From NCBI GenBank assembly GCA_047605605.1, contig JASGFG010000017.1, positions 1-53,298 of the forward strand: DNA of 53,298 bases, read 5' to 3'. The stretch's first letter is position 1. Each line of letters starts with the position of its first letter. Source of the stretch: JAATGA01 sp047605605 (GTDB lineage: Bacteria > Pseudomonadota > Alphaproteobacteria > Rhodobacterales > Rhodobacteraceae). Both the position numbers and the translations under genes were made by a program. Of this stretch, positions 24,358 through 32,432 are shown one piece after another. The notes below the pieces were generated by a model. That model ran no database searches. It had not been told where the DNA came from and worked only from the letters and a program-made list of their open reading frames with translations.

Positions 24358-24412
24358 CCGGGGGCCAGCCCCCGGACCCCCGGGATATTGGGGTCCAGAA
24401 AGAGGGGGGAGG
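24358..24412 (+). repeat. Dispersed intergenic repeat, copy 6
   Basis: Hairpin CCGGGGGC-CA-GCCCCCGG (24358-24375), then ACCCCCGGGATATTGGGGTC and CAGAAAGAGGG. The tail of the repeat (GGGGGGAGGG) supplies the ribosome binding site of the following deaminase-like gene, whose ATG is at 24414. Confidence 0.75.
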
Positions 24413-24413
24413 G

Positions 24414-25361
24414 ATGAAGGATCTGCCGCTGGTCGACCTGAGTCTGGACGTCGTGGGCGGTGTGCCCGCCAGCCTGCTGCGCGCGATGGCGGCGGAACGG
24501 CGGCTGGATCTGGCCGGGCTTTTCACTGCGGAGGGCGGATACCGGCTGGATGCGCCGGGCGGCTGGTGGAAGGTGTGGGAGACGGCGGCCGCTATCCCCG
24601 CTGCCCCGCGCGATTGGGTGCGGATCGTGGGCGCGCTGGTTGAGGAACAGGTGGCAAATGGTGTCGTCTATTGCGAAATCCGGGTTTCGCCGCAGTTCTG
24701 TGGCGGCTTCGATCCGGGGGCATGGCGCGAGACCCTTCACGCCATGCGCGAGGCTGCCGAAGGGCAGGGCGTCGACTTGCGGCTGACGGCCACCGCCTTT
24801 GCGCATCGGGGGCCCGAGGCGGCCCGCCGCGCGGCGCTTTGTGCGGCGGAAACGGCGGGCGATTTCGTGACCGGCTTTGCACTGTCGGGTGAAACGGCAA
24901 GGCCGAAGGATCACGCCTGGGCTTTCGATTGCGCGCGCGAGGCCGGGCTGGGCCTTGTCGCCGAGGCCCATGGCCCGGCCGCGGTGCGCGATGTGCGGCG
25001 CGATCTGCGCCCCGACCGCGTCAGTGGCGGATCGGGGTTGCTGTCCGATCTGGCGCTGGTCGACGAACTGGCCGAGGCGGGGACCCTCGTGGCGATATGT
25101 CCGGGCGAAGATATCGCCCTGGGCCGGGTTGCGGACTGGCGCAGGCATCCGGCGGGGCAGCTGTTCGACCGCGGCGTCAGGCTGGCGCCGTGTTCCGGGG
25201 CGCCTGCCTTTGCCGGGCCTGGGCTGGCCGGGATCTCCGCGCGGCTGCACGATGCGTTCGACTGGGACGAAGGTGTATTCCACACCCTTGCGCAAACTGC
25301 GCTTGACGCCGCATTCTGTGACGCCGACACCCGCGCCCGCATCCATAAACGCCTGACCTGA
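24414..25361 (+). CDS. Adenosine-deaminase-like protein lacking all active-site residues (pseudoenzyme)
   Basis: A 315-residue protein colinear with adenosine deaminase. It keeps framework blocks such as VVYCEIRVSPQF, FALSGETARPKDH, CPGEDIALGRVADWRRHP and TALDAAFCD. Every catalytic motif is changed by substitution within the same frame. HxHLDG is replaced in LVDLSLDVVGGVP (both zinc His lost). HAGE reads EAHG (zinc His and proton-shuttle Glu lost). GHG reads SGG. The (S/N)TDDP motif reads CSGAP (zinc Asp and catalytic Asp lost). The frame is intact and of full length, so it is not simply frameshifted. It sits between deoB and upp, where Rhodobacteraceae commonly carry an active add. It may be a binding, regulatory or decaying protein; deaminase activity is not expected. 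Confidence 0.82.
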   Translation: MKDLPLVDLSLDVVGGVPASLLRAMAAERRLDLAGLFTAEGGYRLDAPGGWWKVWETAAAIPAAPRDWVRIVGALVEEQVANGVVYCEIRVSPQFCGGFDPGAWRETLHAMREAAEGQGVDLRLTATAFAHRGPEAARRAALCAAETAGDFVTGFALSGETARPKDHAWAFDCAREAGLGLVAEAHGPAAVRDVRRDLRPDRVSGGSGLLSDLALVDELAEAGTLVAICPGEDIALGRVADWRRHPAGQLFDRGVRLAPCSGAPAFAGPGLAGISARLHDAFDWDEGVFHTLAQTALDAAFCDADTRARIHKRLT

Positions 25362-25369
25362 GGTTTGCC

Positions 25370-26002
25370 ATGCTTGACCACCTGACCGTCGTGACCCACC
25401 CCCTTGTGCAGCACAAGCTGACGATCATGCGCGACAAGCAGACCTCGACCGCCGGGTTCCGCCGGCTGCTGAGGGAGATCAGTCTGCTTCTGGCCTATGA
25501 GGTGACGCGCGGGCTGGACATGACGACGATCCGCATCGAGACCCCGCTGGAGGAGATGGACGCCCCCACGCTGGACGGCAAGAAGCTGGCGCTGATTTCC
25601 ATCCTGCGCGCGGGCAATGGTCTGCTGGACGGCATTCTGGAGCTGATCCCGGCGGCCCGCGTGGGCTTCGTCGGCCTGTATCGCGACCCCCAGACGCTGC
25701 AACCGGTGCAGTATTACTCAAAACTGCCCGATCAGCTGGAGGACCGGATCTGCATCGTCGTGGACCCGATGCTGGCCACCGGCAATTCCTCGGCCGCGGC
25801 GGTGGATCTGCTGAAGCAGGCGGGGGCAAGGAACATCCGTTTTCTGTGCCTGCTGGCGGCGCCCGAAGGCATTGCCCGGATGAAAGAGGCCCATCCCGAT
25901 GTGCCGATCGTCACAGCGGCGGTAGACAAATGCCTGAACGACCATGGATATATTGTTCCTGGTCTAGGGGATGCGGGGGACCGCATGTTCGGCACTAAAT
26001 AA
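25370..26002 (+). CDS. upp: Uracil phosphoribosyltransferase
   Basis: A 210-residue enzyme of normal length. It has HPLVQHKLTIMRDKQTSTAGFRRLLREIS, RAGNGLLDGILELIPAARVGFVGLYRD, the PRPP loop CIVVDPMLATGNSSAAAVDLLKQ and the C-terminal uracil-binding YIVPGLGDAGDRMFGTK. The usual GMAT-type beginning of the middle motif reads RAGNG, as is common. It makes UMP from uracil and PRPP, completing the salvage run begun by cdd. It starts 8 bases after the deaminase-like gene, with GAGG before the ATG. Confidence 0.96.
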   Translation: MLDHLTVVTHPLVQHKLTIMRDKQTSTAGFRRLLREISLLLAYEVTRGLDMTTIRIETPLEEMDAPTLDGKKLALISILRAGNGLLDGILELIPAARVGFVGLYRDPQTLQPVQYYSKLPDQLEDRICIVVDPMLATGNSSAAAVDLLKQAGARNIRFLCLLAAPEGIARMKEAHPDVPIVTAAVDKCLNDHGYIVPGLGDAGDRMFGTK

Positions 26003-26047
26003 CGGCTTTACTCTGCCATCATCCTGCCCCATTCTGGGTAGGGCGAC

Positions 26048-26773
26048 ATGGGGGACGTGATGCTGGTCAGGGTGATCTCGGCGGCCGTTCTGGCTGTTCT
26101 TGCCGGGGGTGCTTTCGCGCAGACGGCAAGTGACTTTGGCGGCCCGAAGGAACTTCCCCCCGCGGATTTTACCGGACAGCAATATGTCGACAGCATGGGC
26201 TGCGTGTTCCTGCGCACCGGCTATGGCGGCAATGTCGGTTGGGCGCCGCGGGTGACTGCGGAGCGCAAGCCGCTGTGCGGCCAGCAGCCCAGTTTTGCGC
26301 CGAAAGCCGTGGCACAGCCGGCGGGCGCCCCGGTCGTGGCCGCCACGGTTCCGCCAAAGGCGAAAAAGCCGGTCAAGGTGCGGCACGTTGATCCCAAGAG
26401 CTATGTCCCGGCCAAGCCCGCGAAAGTCGCGGCCCGGCCGCAGGTGGCGCCGATGCAGGTGCCGGAATACAGGGTCGTGCCTTCGGTGCCGGGGCGGACC
26501 AGGATCGCCTGCTACCGTTCGGCCCCCGTTCCGGTTCTGGTGCGGCTGCGCGACGGCAGCCTGACGGTGATGTGCACGCCGGGCGACGGGTCGCGGACGG
26601 GCTGGCGCACACCGGGCCGGGCGCCGGTGCAGGCGACGGCCGTGACGGCAAAGGCCGTGCCCGCCGCCGCGGCGCCGGGTGCGGGCGATCCGTGGCTTTA
26701 CGATCCGCCGATGTTCGGCGGCACCGGCTATGCCGTGGCGCTGCGGCAATCCGGCAACGGCTTCATCCGATAG
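26048..26773 (+). CDS. Exported protein of unknown function
   Basis: A 241-residue secreted protein with a signal peptide ending AGGAFAQ near residue 25. An N-terminal conserved-looking module follows (ADFTGQQYVDSMGCVFLRTGYGGNVGWAPRVTAERKPLCG) with two Cys. A long Ala/Pro/Lys-rich linker (about 80-155) comes next, and a second module holds CYRSAPVPVLVRLRDGSLTVMCTPGDG, again with two Cys. Similar proteins in Rhodobacteraceae are described as SPOR-associated or hypothetical; no SPOR domain is evident here. An alternative start at 26060 has GGGGGA upstream and gives a more typical signal peptide (MLVRV). A strong terminator follows at 26828. Confidence 0.75.
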   Translation: MGDVMLVRVISAAVLAVLAGGAFAQTASDFGGPKELPPADFTGQQYVDSMGCVFLRTGYGGNVGWAPRVTAERKPLCGQQPSFAPKAVAQPAGAPVVAATVPPKAKKPVKVRHVDPKSYVPAKPAKVAARPQVAPMQVPEYRVVPSVPGRTRIACYRSAPVPVLVRLRDGSLTVMCTPGDGSRTGWRTPGRAPVQATAVTAKAVPAAAAPGAGDPWLYDPPMFGGTGYAVALRQSGNGFIR

Positions 26774-26827
26774 GAACAGATCAAGACGGGGACGGCAGAA
26801 CCGCAATATCGGGCAGCACAAACCTGA

Positions 26828-26858
26828 CCCCCGGAACCCCGGTTCCGGGGGTGTTTTT
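26828..26858 (+). terminator. Rho-independent terminator after the exported-protein gene
   Basis: Perfect 11-bp stem CCCCCGGAACC / GGTTCCGGGGG (26828-26838 and 26841-26851, two-base loop), followed by TGTTTTTAT. It lies 54 bases after the stop codon and just before the convergent gene's end. Confidence 0.85.
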
Positions 26859-26863
26859 ATGGG

Positions 26864-27883
26864 CTATCCGGCGCAGATGTCCTGAAGGCTGATCCAGTCG
26901 CCGTCGGGCAGGATTTCCCGCCCCGGTGCGGCGGCGAACGGATCGGCCTCGATCAGCGGCAGGACCGCCTCGCCCGAAGGGTCCAGCGCATAGGCATAGG
27001 GGGAGGAGGGAACCTCGGCCGCCTTGAACCTTTCCAGCAGCGCCTCGTCCTTCAGCGCGGCGGGGCGGGCGCGCAGCAGCGTCTCGCCATAGCCCTCGAC
27101 GCTTTCTTCTGGCAGCGCGCCGGTGGTCAACAGCCGGAAGGTCGCGGCAAGCCCGGCGTGGCGCAGGATCGGCAGCACCGGGTCAAGATGCGAGGCGCGC
27201 AGATCCTCGGCCAGGGCAAAGCCTGCGACCGCTTCGGGGCCCTTGGCGGATTCCACCACGGGGCGGCCCAGAAGGATCACCTTTCCCGGCAGGTTCGCCC
27301 CCTGCCGAAGCCCGTTGCGCAGCACCAGGATCTGCGGCGCCCCGGTGCCGAACAACCGGTCGGACAGCTTTGCCAGCGCCTTGGTCCCCAGGGGGGTGGC
27401 GCAGGGGGCGCCCGCCACGCGCGTCAGGTCGGTCAGCGCCATCTGCCCGATCTGCGCGCGGGTGGACTCGGGCAGCATCGCCGCCGTCCGCGCGATCAGC
27501 GCGCCGGGCAGCCAGAACACCCCCAGAAGGGCGATGACACCAGCCCCCGCGCCCAGCATCCAGCCGCGCAGGCGGCCGGGGCGGGGGCGGCTGCGCGCAA
27601 CCGCGCCGCGCACCGTCTCCAGCGCGGCGATCATGTCGGCGTCGTCCAGTTCCAGCGATTCAAAGGGTTCCGCGCCGGGGCCATAGACCGCGGGCAGGAC
27701 GCCTGGGTTCATGCGAACGATCGCGGGCAGCGACCAATGCGACAGCGGCATTTCGGTGCGGGGGTCCGACAGGATCAGCGTGGCCTCGCGAAAGCCCACG
27801 ACGACCTCGCGCCGCTGCGCCTCGGCGCCGTCGCGCCACAGGCCAAGGCTTTCCAGCCGCTGATATTTCCGAAGTGCAGTCAT
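26864..27883 (-). CDS. Single-pass membrane protein, possibly a degenerate M48-like scaffold
   Basis: A 339-residue protein. Residues 1 to about 60 form a beta-rich domain (REVVVGFREATLILSDPRTEMPLSHWSLPAI). One transmembrane helix spans about 108-130 (MLGAGAGVIALLGVFWLPGALI). A C-terminal domain contains LVLRNGLRQGANLPGKVILLGRPVVESAKGPEAVAGFALAED. The latter runs in the order of an M48 peptidase (ALPGG-x-I strand, then a helix), but the zinc motif HExxH is replaced by LAEDL, so no protease activity is expected. The M48 link is my inference from pattern; the family is otherwise unrecognised. It is divergent from the DMT transporter. Confidence 0.7.
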   Translation of the reverse strand: MTALRKYQRLESLGLWRDGAEAQRREVVVGFREATLILSDPRTEMPLSHWSLPAIVRMNPGVLPAVYGPGAEPFESLELDDADMIAALETVRGAVARSRPRPGRLRGWMLGAGAGVIALLGVFWLPGALIARTAAMLPESTRAQIGQMALTDLTRVAGAPCATPLGTKALAKLSDRLFGTGAPQILVLRNGLRQGANLPGKVILLGRPVVESAKGPEAVAGFALAEDLRASHLDPVLPILRHAGLAATFRLLTTGALPEESVEGYGETLLRARPAALKDEALLERFKAAEVPSSPYAYALDPSGEAVLPLIEADPFAAAPGREILPDGDWISLQDICAG

Positions 27884-28045
27884 GCCCGCCGTGGTGCCTC
27901 TCCGCGAAAATCGCGGGCCTTTGAAATCGTTATGCCCGAACCGCTTTCAGACTAGGCCCGCCCGCCCTGCAATTGCAAGCCGGGCCGGCCCTTGACGATG
28001 CGCCCGCTTTGCCCGAAGCCTTGTGTCGCCGGATGGAGGATCGCC

Positions 28046-28966
28046 TTGAAGACCGCCCACGACCGCACCCTTGCCGCCGCGGGTTGCATCCTTGTCTATG
28101 CCCTGATCATCGGGTTCACCGACAATTATGTCCGCGTGATCGCGGAAAGCGCCGGGCTGTGGCAGTTCCACGCCACCCGCTCGGCCATGGCGCTGGCGGT
28201 GCTGGCCGGGGCGGCGGCGGTCATGGGCTGGCGGCTGCGGCCGCGGAACTGGCGCGGGGTGATCGGGCGCAGCGCGATCCACGGATCGGGCATGGTGATC
28301 TACTTTGGCGCCTTGGCCTTTCTGCCGGTGGCGCAGGTGGCGGCGGGGCTGTTCACCGCGCCGATCTTCGTGCTGCTGATCTCCCGGCTGGTCTATGGCC
28401 ATGTGATCGGGCCGGTCAGGATCGCCGCCGTGGGGCTGGGCTTTCTGGGGGTGATGCTGGTTCTGGGGCCGCAGGCGCTGTCCGGCACCTCGGCCGCGGC
28501 GCTGCTGCCGGTGGTCGCGGGCGCCTTCTACGCCATGGGCAATATCGCCACGCGCGAATGGTGCGCGGGCGAAAGTGCGCAGACGATGCTGGCGGGGTTC
28601 TTTGCCGCACTGGGCCTTTACGGGTTGTTGGGCATGGCGGTTCTGGGGCTGTTCCCGCAGGAGGTGCCCCAGGGGGCCGCCGGCTTCGTTCTGCGCGGGC
28701 CGGCCGTGCCGCAGGCGGGATTCTGGATCTGGACGGCGGTGCAGGCGGTCGGTTCGCTGATCGGGGTCGGGCTGATGATCCGCGGGTATCAATTGACCGA
28801 GGCGGGGCGCGCGTCGGTCTTTGAATATGTGATCCTGCCGGCCTCGGCGCTGTGGGGCTTCATCCTCTGGGGCGAAAGGCTGACGCCGGTCGCGATGCTG
28901 GGCATGGCGATGATCGCGGCAGCGGGGATCATGATCGCCCTGCGCGCCCGCCAGCAAGAGGTCTGA
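28046..28966 (+). CDS. EamA/DMT-family transporter
   Basis: A 306-residue integral membrane protein with about ten transmembrane helices in two EamA repeats (first from CILVYALIIGFTDNYVRVIAE to FLGVMLVLG; second from LLPVVAGAFYAMGNIATREW to AMIAAAGIMIAL). DMT proteins export or import small metabolites; the substrate is not deducible. I choose the TTG at 28046 because GGAGGA lies five bases upstream. ATG codons at 27992 and 27998 lack a ribosome binding site and would add a non-hydrophobic, unconserved-looking extension. Confidence 0.85.
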   Translation: MKTAHDRTLAAAGCILVYALIIGFTDNYVRVIAESAGLWQFHATRSAMALAVLAGAAAVMGWRLRPRNWRGVIGRSAIHGSGMVIYFGALAFLPVAQVAAGLFTAPIFVLLISRLVYGHVIGPVRIAAVGLGFLGVMLVLGPQALSGTSAAALLPVVAGAFYAMGNIATREWCAGESAQTMLAGFFAALGLYGLLGMAVLGLFPQEVPQGAAGFVLRGPAVPQAGFWIWTAVQAVGSLIGVGLMIRGYQLTEAGRASVFEYVILPASALWGFILWGERLTPVAMLGMAMIAAAGIMIALRARQQEV

Positions 28967-29077
28967 TCCGCACATACATCAAGTTTTTGTGCATCTCCGC
29001 ACATGGGACATGCCGCAATGGGGGATGGCCCCGGTGCCGCTTTGTCCTATCTTTCCCCACCAGGCAAGGAGGACGCG

Positions 29078-30016
29078 ATGAGCTGGAACCCCGCACTCGA
29101 CCCCACAATTCCCGTCGGCGATGCCGTCGACGCCATCGAAACCGTGATCGTGCCCCGCGCCCGCGACCTTGGCGGGTTCGAGGTGCGCCGGGCGCTGCCC
29201 TCGGCGGCACGGCAGATGGTGGGCCCCTTCATCTTTTTCGACCAGATGGGCCCGGCCGAGTTCTTGACCGGCCAGGGAATCGACGTGCGCCCGCATCCGC
29301 ATATCGGGCTGGCCACCGTGACCTATCTGATGAAGGGCCGCATCCATCACCGCGACTCGCTGGGCACCGACCAGTGGATCGATCCCGGCGCGGTGAACTG
29401 GATGGTGGCGGGCAATGGCATCACCCATTCCGAACGGATGGACGGCCCCGGCCGGCAAAAGCCGCATTCCCTGTTCGGCCTGCAAACCTGGGTGGCCCTG
29501 CCCAAGGATCAGGAGGATGATCCCGCCGCCTTCATCCATGTCGGCAAGACCGACCTGCCCGAACTGGAGGGCGAGGGCAAACAGGTGCGCCTTGTCCTTG
29601 GCACTGCCTGGGGCGCGCGGATGCCGATGCCGACGCCGTCCGAGATCTTCTATGCCGATGCCGTGCTGCAACCGGGCGCCTCGATCCCGCTGCCCGACGA
29701 ACATGAGGACCGCGGGGTCTATGTGCTGACGGGCGAGGTCACGGTTTCGGGCCAGACCTTCGAGGCGGGGCGGATGCTGGTCTTTCGCCCCGGCGACCGG
29801 ATCAGCGTCCGGGCGGGGGATCAGGGCGCGCGGCTGATGCTGCTGGGGGGCGCGACGATGGACGGGCCGCGGTTCATCTGGTGGAACTTCGTCGCCTCGT
29901 CCCGCGACCGGATCGACGCCGCGCGCGAGGCATGGCGGGCCGGGGACTGGGCGCATGGCCGGTTCCACCTGCCGCCGGACGACAATCGGGAATTCATTCC
30001 TGCGCCGGACCCGTGA
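29078..30016 (+). CDS. Pirin-family protein
   Basis: A 312-residue bicupin of the pirin family. The N-terminal cupin has VGPFIFFDQMGPAEF, RPHPHIGLATVTYLMKGRIHHRDSLG (the metal-binding His cluster), NWMVAGNGITHSE and HSLFGLQTWVALP. The C-terminal cupin has RGVYVLTGEVTVSGQTFEAGRMLVFRPGD. Some pirins oxidise quercetin, others bind regulators; the role here is open. AAGGAGG lies about 8 bases before the ATG. It is transcribed alone, with the dispersed repeat in reverse orientation and the tRNA genes downstream. Confidence 0.9.
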   Translation: MSWNPALDPTIPVGDAVDAIETVIVPRARDLGGFEVRRALPSAARQMVGPFIFFDQMGPAEFLTGQGIDVRPHPHIGLATVTYLMKGRIHHRDSLGTDQWIDPGAVNWMVAGNGITHSERMDGPGRQKPHSLFGLQTWVALPKDQEDDPAAFIHVGKTDLPELEGEGKQVRLVLGTAWGARMPMPTPSEIFYADAVLQPGASIPLPDEHEDRGVYVLTGEVTVSGQTFEAGRMLVFRPGDRISVRAGDQGARLMLLGGATMDGPRFIWWNFVASSRDRIDAAREAWRAGDWAHGRFHLPPDDNREFIPAPDP

Positions 30017-30046
30017 TGGCCCGCCGACCGGGTTTCCCCCCGATCC

Positions 30047-30102
30047 CCCCCTCTTGCCGGAGACAAATATCCCGCGGGGGTCCGGGGGCGCGAAGCCCCC
30101 GG
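30047..30102 (-). repeat. Dispersed intergenic repeat, copy 7
   Basis: Minus-oriented: hairpin CCGGGGGC-N5-GCCCCCGG (30082-30102), then, read on the minus strand, CCCCGCGGGATATTTGTCTC and CGGCAAGAGGG. It lies between pirin and the tRNA promoter. Confidence 0.75.
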
Positions 30103-30145
30103 CGGCTTCCGCAGGTCAAAGGCAAAAATTCCATCCCGGCGGCGC

Positions 30146-30174
30146 TTGACGCCGCTGCGGCCTTTCCGTAATAC
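30146..30174 (+). promoter_or_regulatory. Consensus sigma-70-type promoter for the tRNA genes
   Basis: The -35 element TTGACG (30146-30151), a spacer of exactly 17 bases, and the -10 element TAATAC (30169-30174) lie 38 bases upstream of the first tRNA-Asp. Spacing and match are near ideal. Confidence 0.75.
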
Positions 30175-30212
30175 GCACCCCACGTCCGGGGCGACCGGGC
30201 GGCAGATGATGC

Positions 30213-30289
30213 GCGGTTGTAGCTCAGTCGGTTAGAGTACCGGCCTGTCACGCCGGGGGTCGCGGGTTCGAGCCCCGTCAACCGCGCCA
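30213..30289 (+). tRNA. tRNA-Asp (GTC), first copy
   Basis: A 77-base tRNA. Acceptor stem GCGGTTG/CAACCGC, discriminator G with encoded CCA, D-arm AGCTCAGTCGGTTAGAGT, anticodon stem CCGGC/GCCGG with loop CTGTCAC (anticodon GTC), and T-arm CGCGGGTTCGAGCCCCG. It is identical to the copy 108 bases downstream. Confidence 0.97.
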
Positions 30290-30320
30290 TTTGTCCCTTT
30301 CGCCCCGATGTCAGGATCGC

Positions 30321-30397
30321 GCGGTTGTAGCTCAGTCGGTTAGAGTACCGGCCTGTCACGCCGGGGGTCGCGGGTTCGAGCCCCGTCAACCGCGCCA
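30321..30397 (+). tRNA. tRNA-Asp (GTC), second copy
   Basis: Exact repeat of the first tRNA-Asp gene, separated from it by 31 bases and probably part of the same precursor. CCA is encoded. No terminator with a clear U-tract was seen before the convergent acetyltransferase gene. Confidence 0.97.
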
Positions 30398-30491
30398 TTT
30401 CCAGAAGACATCCTTTGCCTTGTCGCCAAAGCCAGCCCGCACTCCGGGCAAGGGTTGGATCGTGCAGGCGTTTCCGCCCGCACGGCAGCCG

Positions 30492-30935
30492 TCACAAGGC
30501 CAGCCGATACTGCACGAACCCGATGGGCTTGTCGTAGTGATCATAGATTCGCCGGGCCTTGGCATTGTCTTCGGCGGTCATCCAGTAAAGCTCGGACCAG
30601 CCCTTCGCCTCGCAGATCGACAGCAGGTCGTCGATCAGCGCCCGGCCCGCGCCGGTTCCCCGCGCCTCGGGCGCGACGAACAGGTCCTCCAGATAGCAGA
30701 CCGGGGTGATCTGCCAGGTCGAGACATGCGTCAGGTGATGGGCGAATCCGACGATCCGCCCGCCCAGGCGGATCACCCGGCCCCAGACCGGCACCTGCGG
30801 GTCGATCAGCCGTTCCCAGGTCCGGGCGGTGACGGCGGCCGGCATGTCCTTTTCATAAAAGGCGCAATAGCCGCCCCACAGCGGACGCCAGGCGTCATGG
30901 TCGCCCTCGGCCAGGTCCGAGATCGCAAAGCTCAT
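30492..30935 (-). CDS. GNAT-family N-acetyltransferase
   Basis: A 147-residue acetyltransferase. The acetyl-CoA loop is VAPEARGTGAGRALIDDLL (the Q/R-x-x-G-x-G/A pattern), preceded by YLEDLFV and followed by GWSELYWMTAEDNAKARRIYDHYDK, the usual motif B end. The N-terminal half (RPLWGGYCAFYEKDMP) resembles GNATs acting on small amines or amino acids; the substrate is unknown. Its ATG overlaps the stop of the M20 dipeptidase gene upstream (ATGA), so they are translationally coupled and may act on related substrates. Confidence 0.88.
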   Translation of the reverse strand: MSFAISDLAEGDHDAWRPLWGGYCAFYEKDMPAAVTARTWERLIDPQVPVWGRVIRLGGRIVGFAHHLTHVSTWQITPVCYLEDLFVAPEARGTGAGRALIDDLLSICEAKGWSELYWMTAEDNAKARRIYDHYDKPIGFVQYRLAL

Positions 30936-32317
30936 GCCAGTTCCGCCAGGATGCGCGCCCAGGACCGGATGCCCTTGTGAAAGCTGTCCATGTCGTATTT
31001 CTCGTTCGGGGAATGGATCGCGTCGTCGTCGTTGGCAAAGCCGATCAGCATCGCATCCATGCCCAGGATGTCCTTGAAATAACCGGCGATGGGGATCGAG
31101 CCGCCCATGCCGACGATCACCGCCTCGCGGTTCCATTCGTCGGACAGGGCGCGGCGCGCGGCCTCGAACTCGGGGCGGGCGGTGTTCATCACGGCGGCCT
31201 TTGCGCCGTCCAGATCGCTGTCCCAGGTGACGCGGGCATCGACGGGCAGGCGATCCTCGACATGTTTGCGCAGTTGCACGCGGACATGGGCGGGGTCCAT
31301 GTCGCCCACCAGACGGCAGGTGATCTTGCAATGCGCCTCGGCCGGGATGACGGTTTTCGACCCGACCCCCTGATAGCCGCCCCAAAGCCCGTTGATTTCC
31401 AGCGTGGGCCGCGCCCATTGCTGTTCCAGCGTGGAATAGCCCGCCTCGCCATGCGGCACGGTGAACCCGACCGAGTTCAGATAATCCTTCTCGTCAAAGC
31501 CGCAGTTGTCCCACTGGCGTTTCAGATCGGCCGGAACCTCGTGGACGCCTTCGTAGAAGCCTTCCACCGCGACGCGACCGTTCTCGTCATGAAAGCTGGC
31601 GATCAGCCTTGAAATCTCGCGCAGGGGGTTCAGCCCCGGCCCGCCGTAATGGCCCGAATGCAGGTCGATGCGCGGGCCGTGCAGGGTGAATTCCTCTTTC
31701 AGCATCCCGCGCAGCTGGCCCGCGATCGACGGCACGCCGGGCGAGACCATGGATGTGTCGCAGATCAGCGCCAGCGCCGCGGTCAGTTCCGAGGCATTCT
31801 CCTTCATGAAGGGTATCAGCGAGGGCGAGCCGGATTCCTCTTCCCCCTCGAAGAATAGCGTCAGCTTGCAGGGCAGGGTGCCATGAACGGCCTTCCACGC
31901 GCGGCAAGCCTCGACAAAGGTCATCAGCTGGCCCTTGTCGTCAGAGGAACCGCGGCCGCGGATGACCTTGCCCTTGGCCGTGGTCTCGATCTGCGGATCG
32001 AACGGGTCGTGGTGCCACAGCGACAGCGGATCGACCGGCTGCACGTCGTAATGGCCGTAGAACAGCAGATGCGGCGCATCCGCGGACAGGCCGTCGCCGA
32101 AATGCGCCACCACCATCGGATGGCCCGGCGTCGGCCGCACGGCGGCGGCAAAGCCGAGCGCGTTCAGATCGGCCGCCAGCCAGTCGGCGGCGCGGGCGCA
32201 ATCGGCCTTGAAGGCCGGATCGGTGGAAATCGACGGAATACGCAAAAGCTCCATCAGCCGGTCGACCGCCTGCGGCAGGTCGGCGTCGATCCGGGCCAGA
32301 ACGGCGTCGAGGGACAT
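30932..32317 (-). CDS. M20-family metallodipeptidase
   Basis: A 461-residue peptidase of the M20 family with the usual metal ligands: LLFYGHYDVQPVDP (His and catalytic Asp), GRGSSDDKGQLMTF (bridging Asp), LFFEGEEESGSPSL (general-base Glu and ligand Glu), ALICDTSMV (Asp), and a C-terminal AIHSPNEKYD with the last His. A dimerisation domain lies between about 200 and 330. It should cleave dipeptides or acylated amino acids in the cytoplasm. AAGGAGA lies 7 bases before the ATG. First gene of a two-gene unit with the GNAT. Confidence 0.92.
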   Translation of the reverse strand: MSLDAVLARIDADLPQAVDRLMELLRIPSISTDPAFKADCARAADWLAADLNALGFAAAVRPTPGHPMVVAHFGDGLSADAPHLLFYGHYDVQPVDPLSLWHHDPFDPQIETTAKGKVIRGRGSSDDKGQLMTFVEACRAWKAVHGTLPCKLTLFFEGEEESGSPSLIPFMKENASELTAALALICDTSMVSPGVPSIAGQLRGMLKEEFTLHGPRIDLHSGHYGGPGLNPLREISRLIASFHDENGRVAVEGFYEGVHEVPADLKRQWDNCGFDEKDYLNSVGFTVPHGEAGYSTLEQQWARPTLEINGLWGGYQGVGSKTVIPAEAHCKITCRLVGDMDPAHVRVQLRKHVEDRLPVDARVTWDSDLDGAKAAVMNTARPEFEAARRALSDEWNREAVIVGMGGSIPIAGYFKDILGMDAMLIGFANDDDAIHSPNEKYDMDSFHKGIRSWARILAELA

Positions 32318-32432
32318 GTGCGTTTCTCCTTTTCGTGATGGCGGGCGCAGCCTAGCACCCGCCCCGGCCCTGTCCAGAGCCTGCGCTTTCCGCTAAAAGC
32401 GTCGCCGTCATACGTTTTCGAGAGGGGTTCCG

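Noticed and set aside
21569..24526. 985-codon minus-strand open frame across cdd, deoA and deoB
   Set aside because: Shadow of the salvage genes; low-complexity composition and no ribosome binding site.
24414..25361. Frameshift or assembly error as the cause of the missing adenosine deaminase motifs
   Set aside because: Conserved framework blocks lie in the same frame on both sides of each altered motif, so substitutions rather than indels explain the losses.
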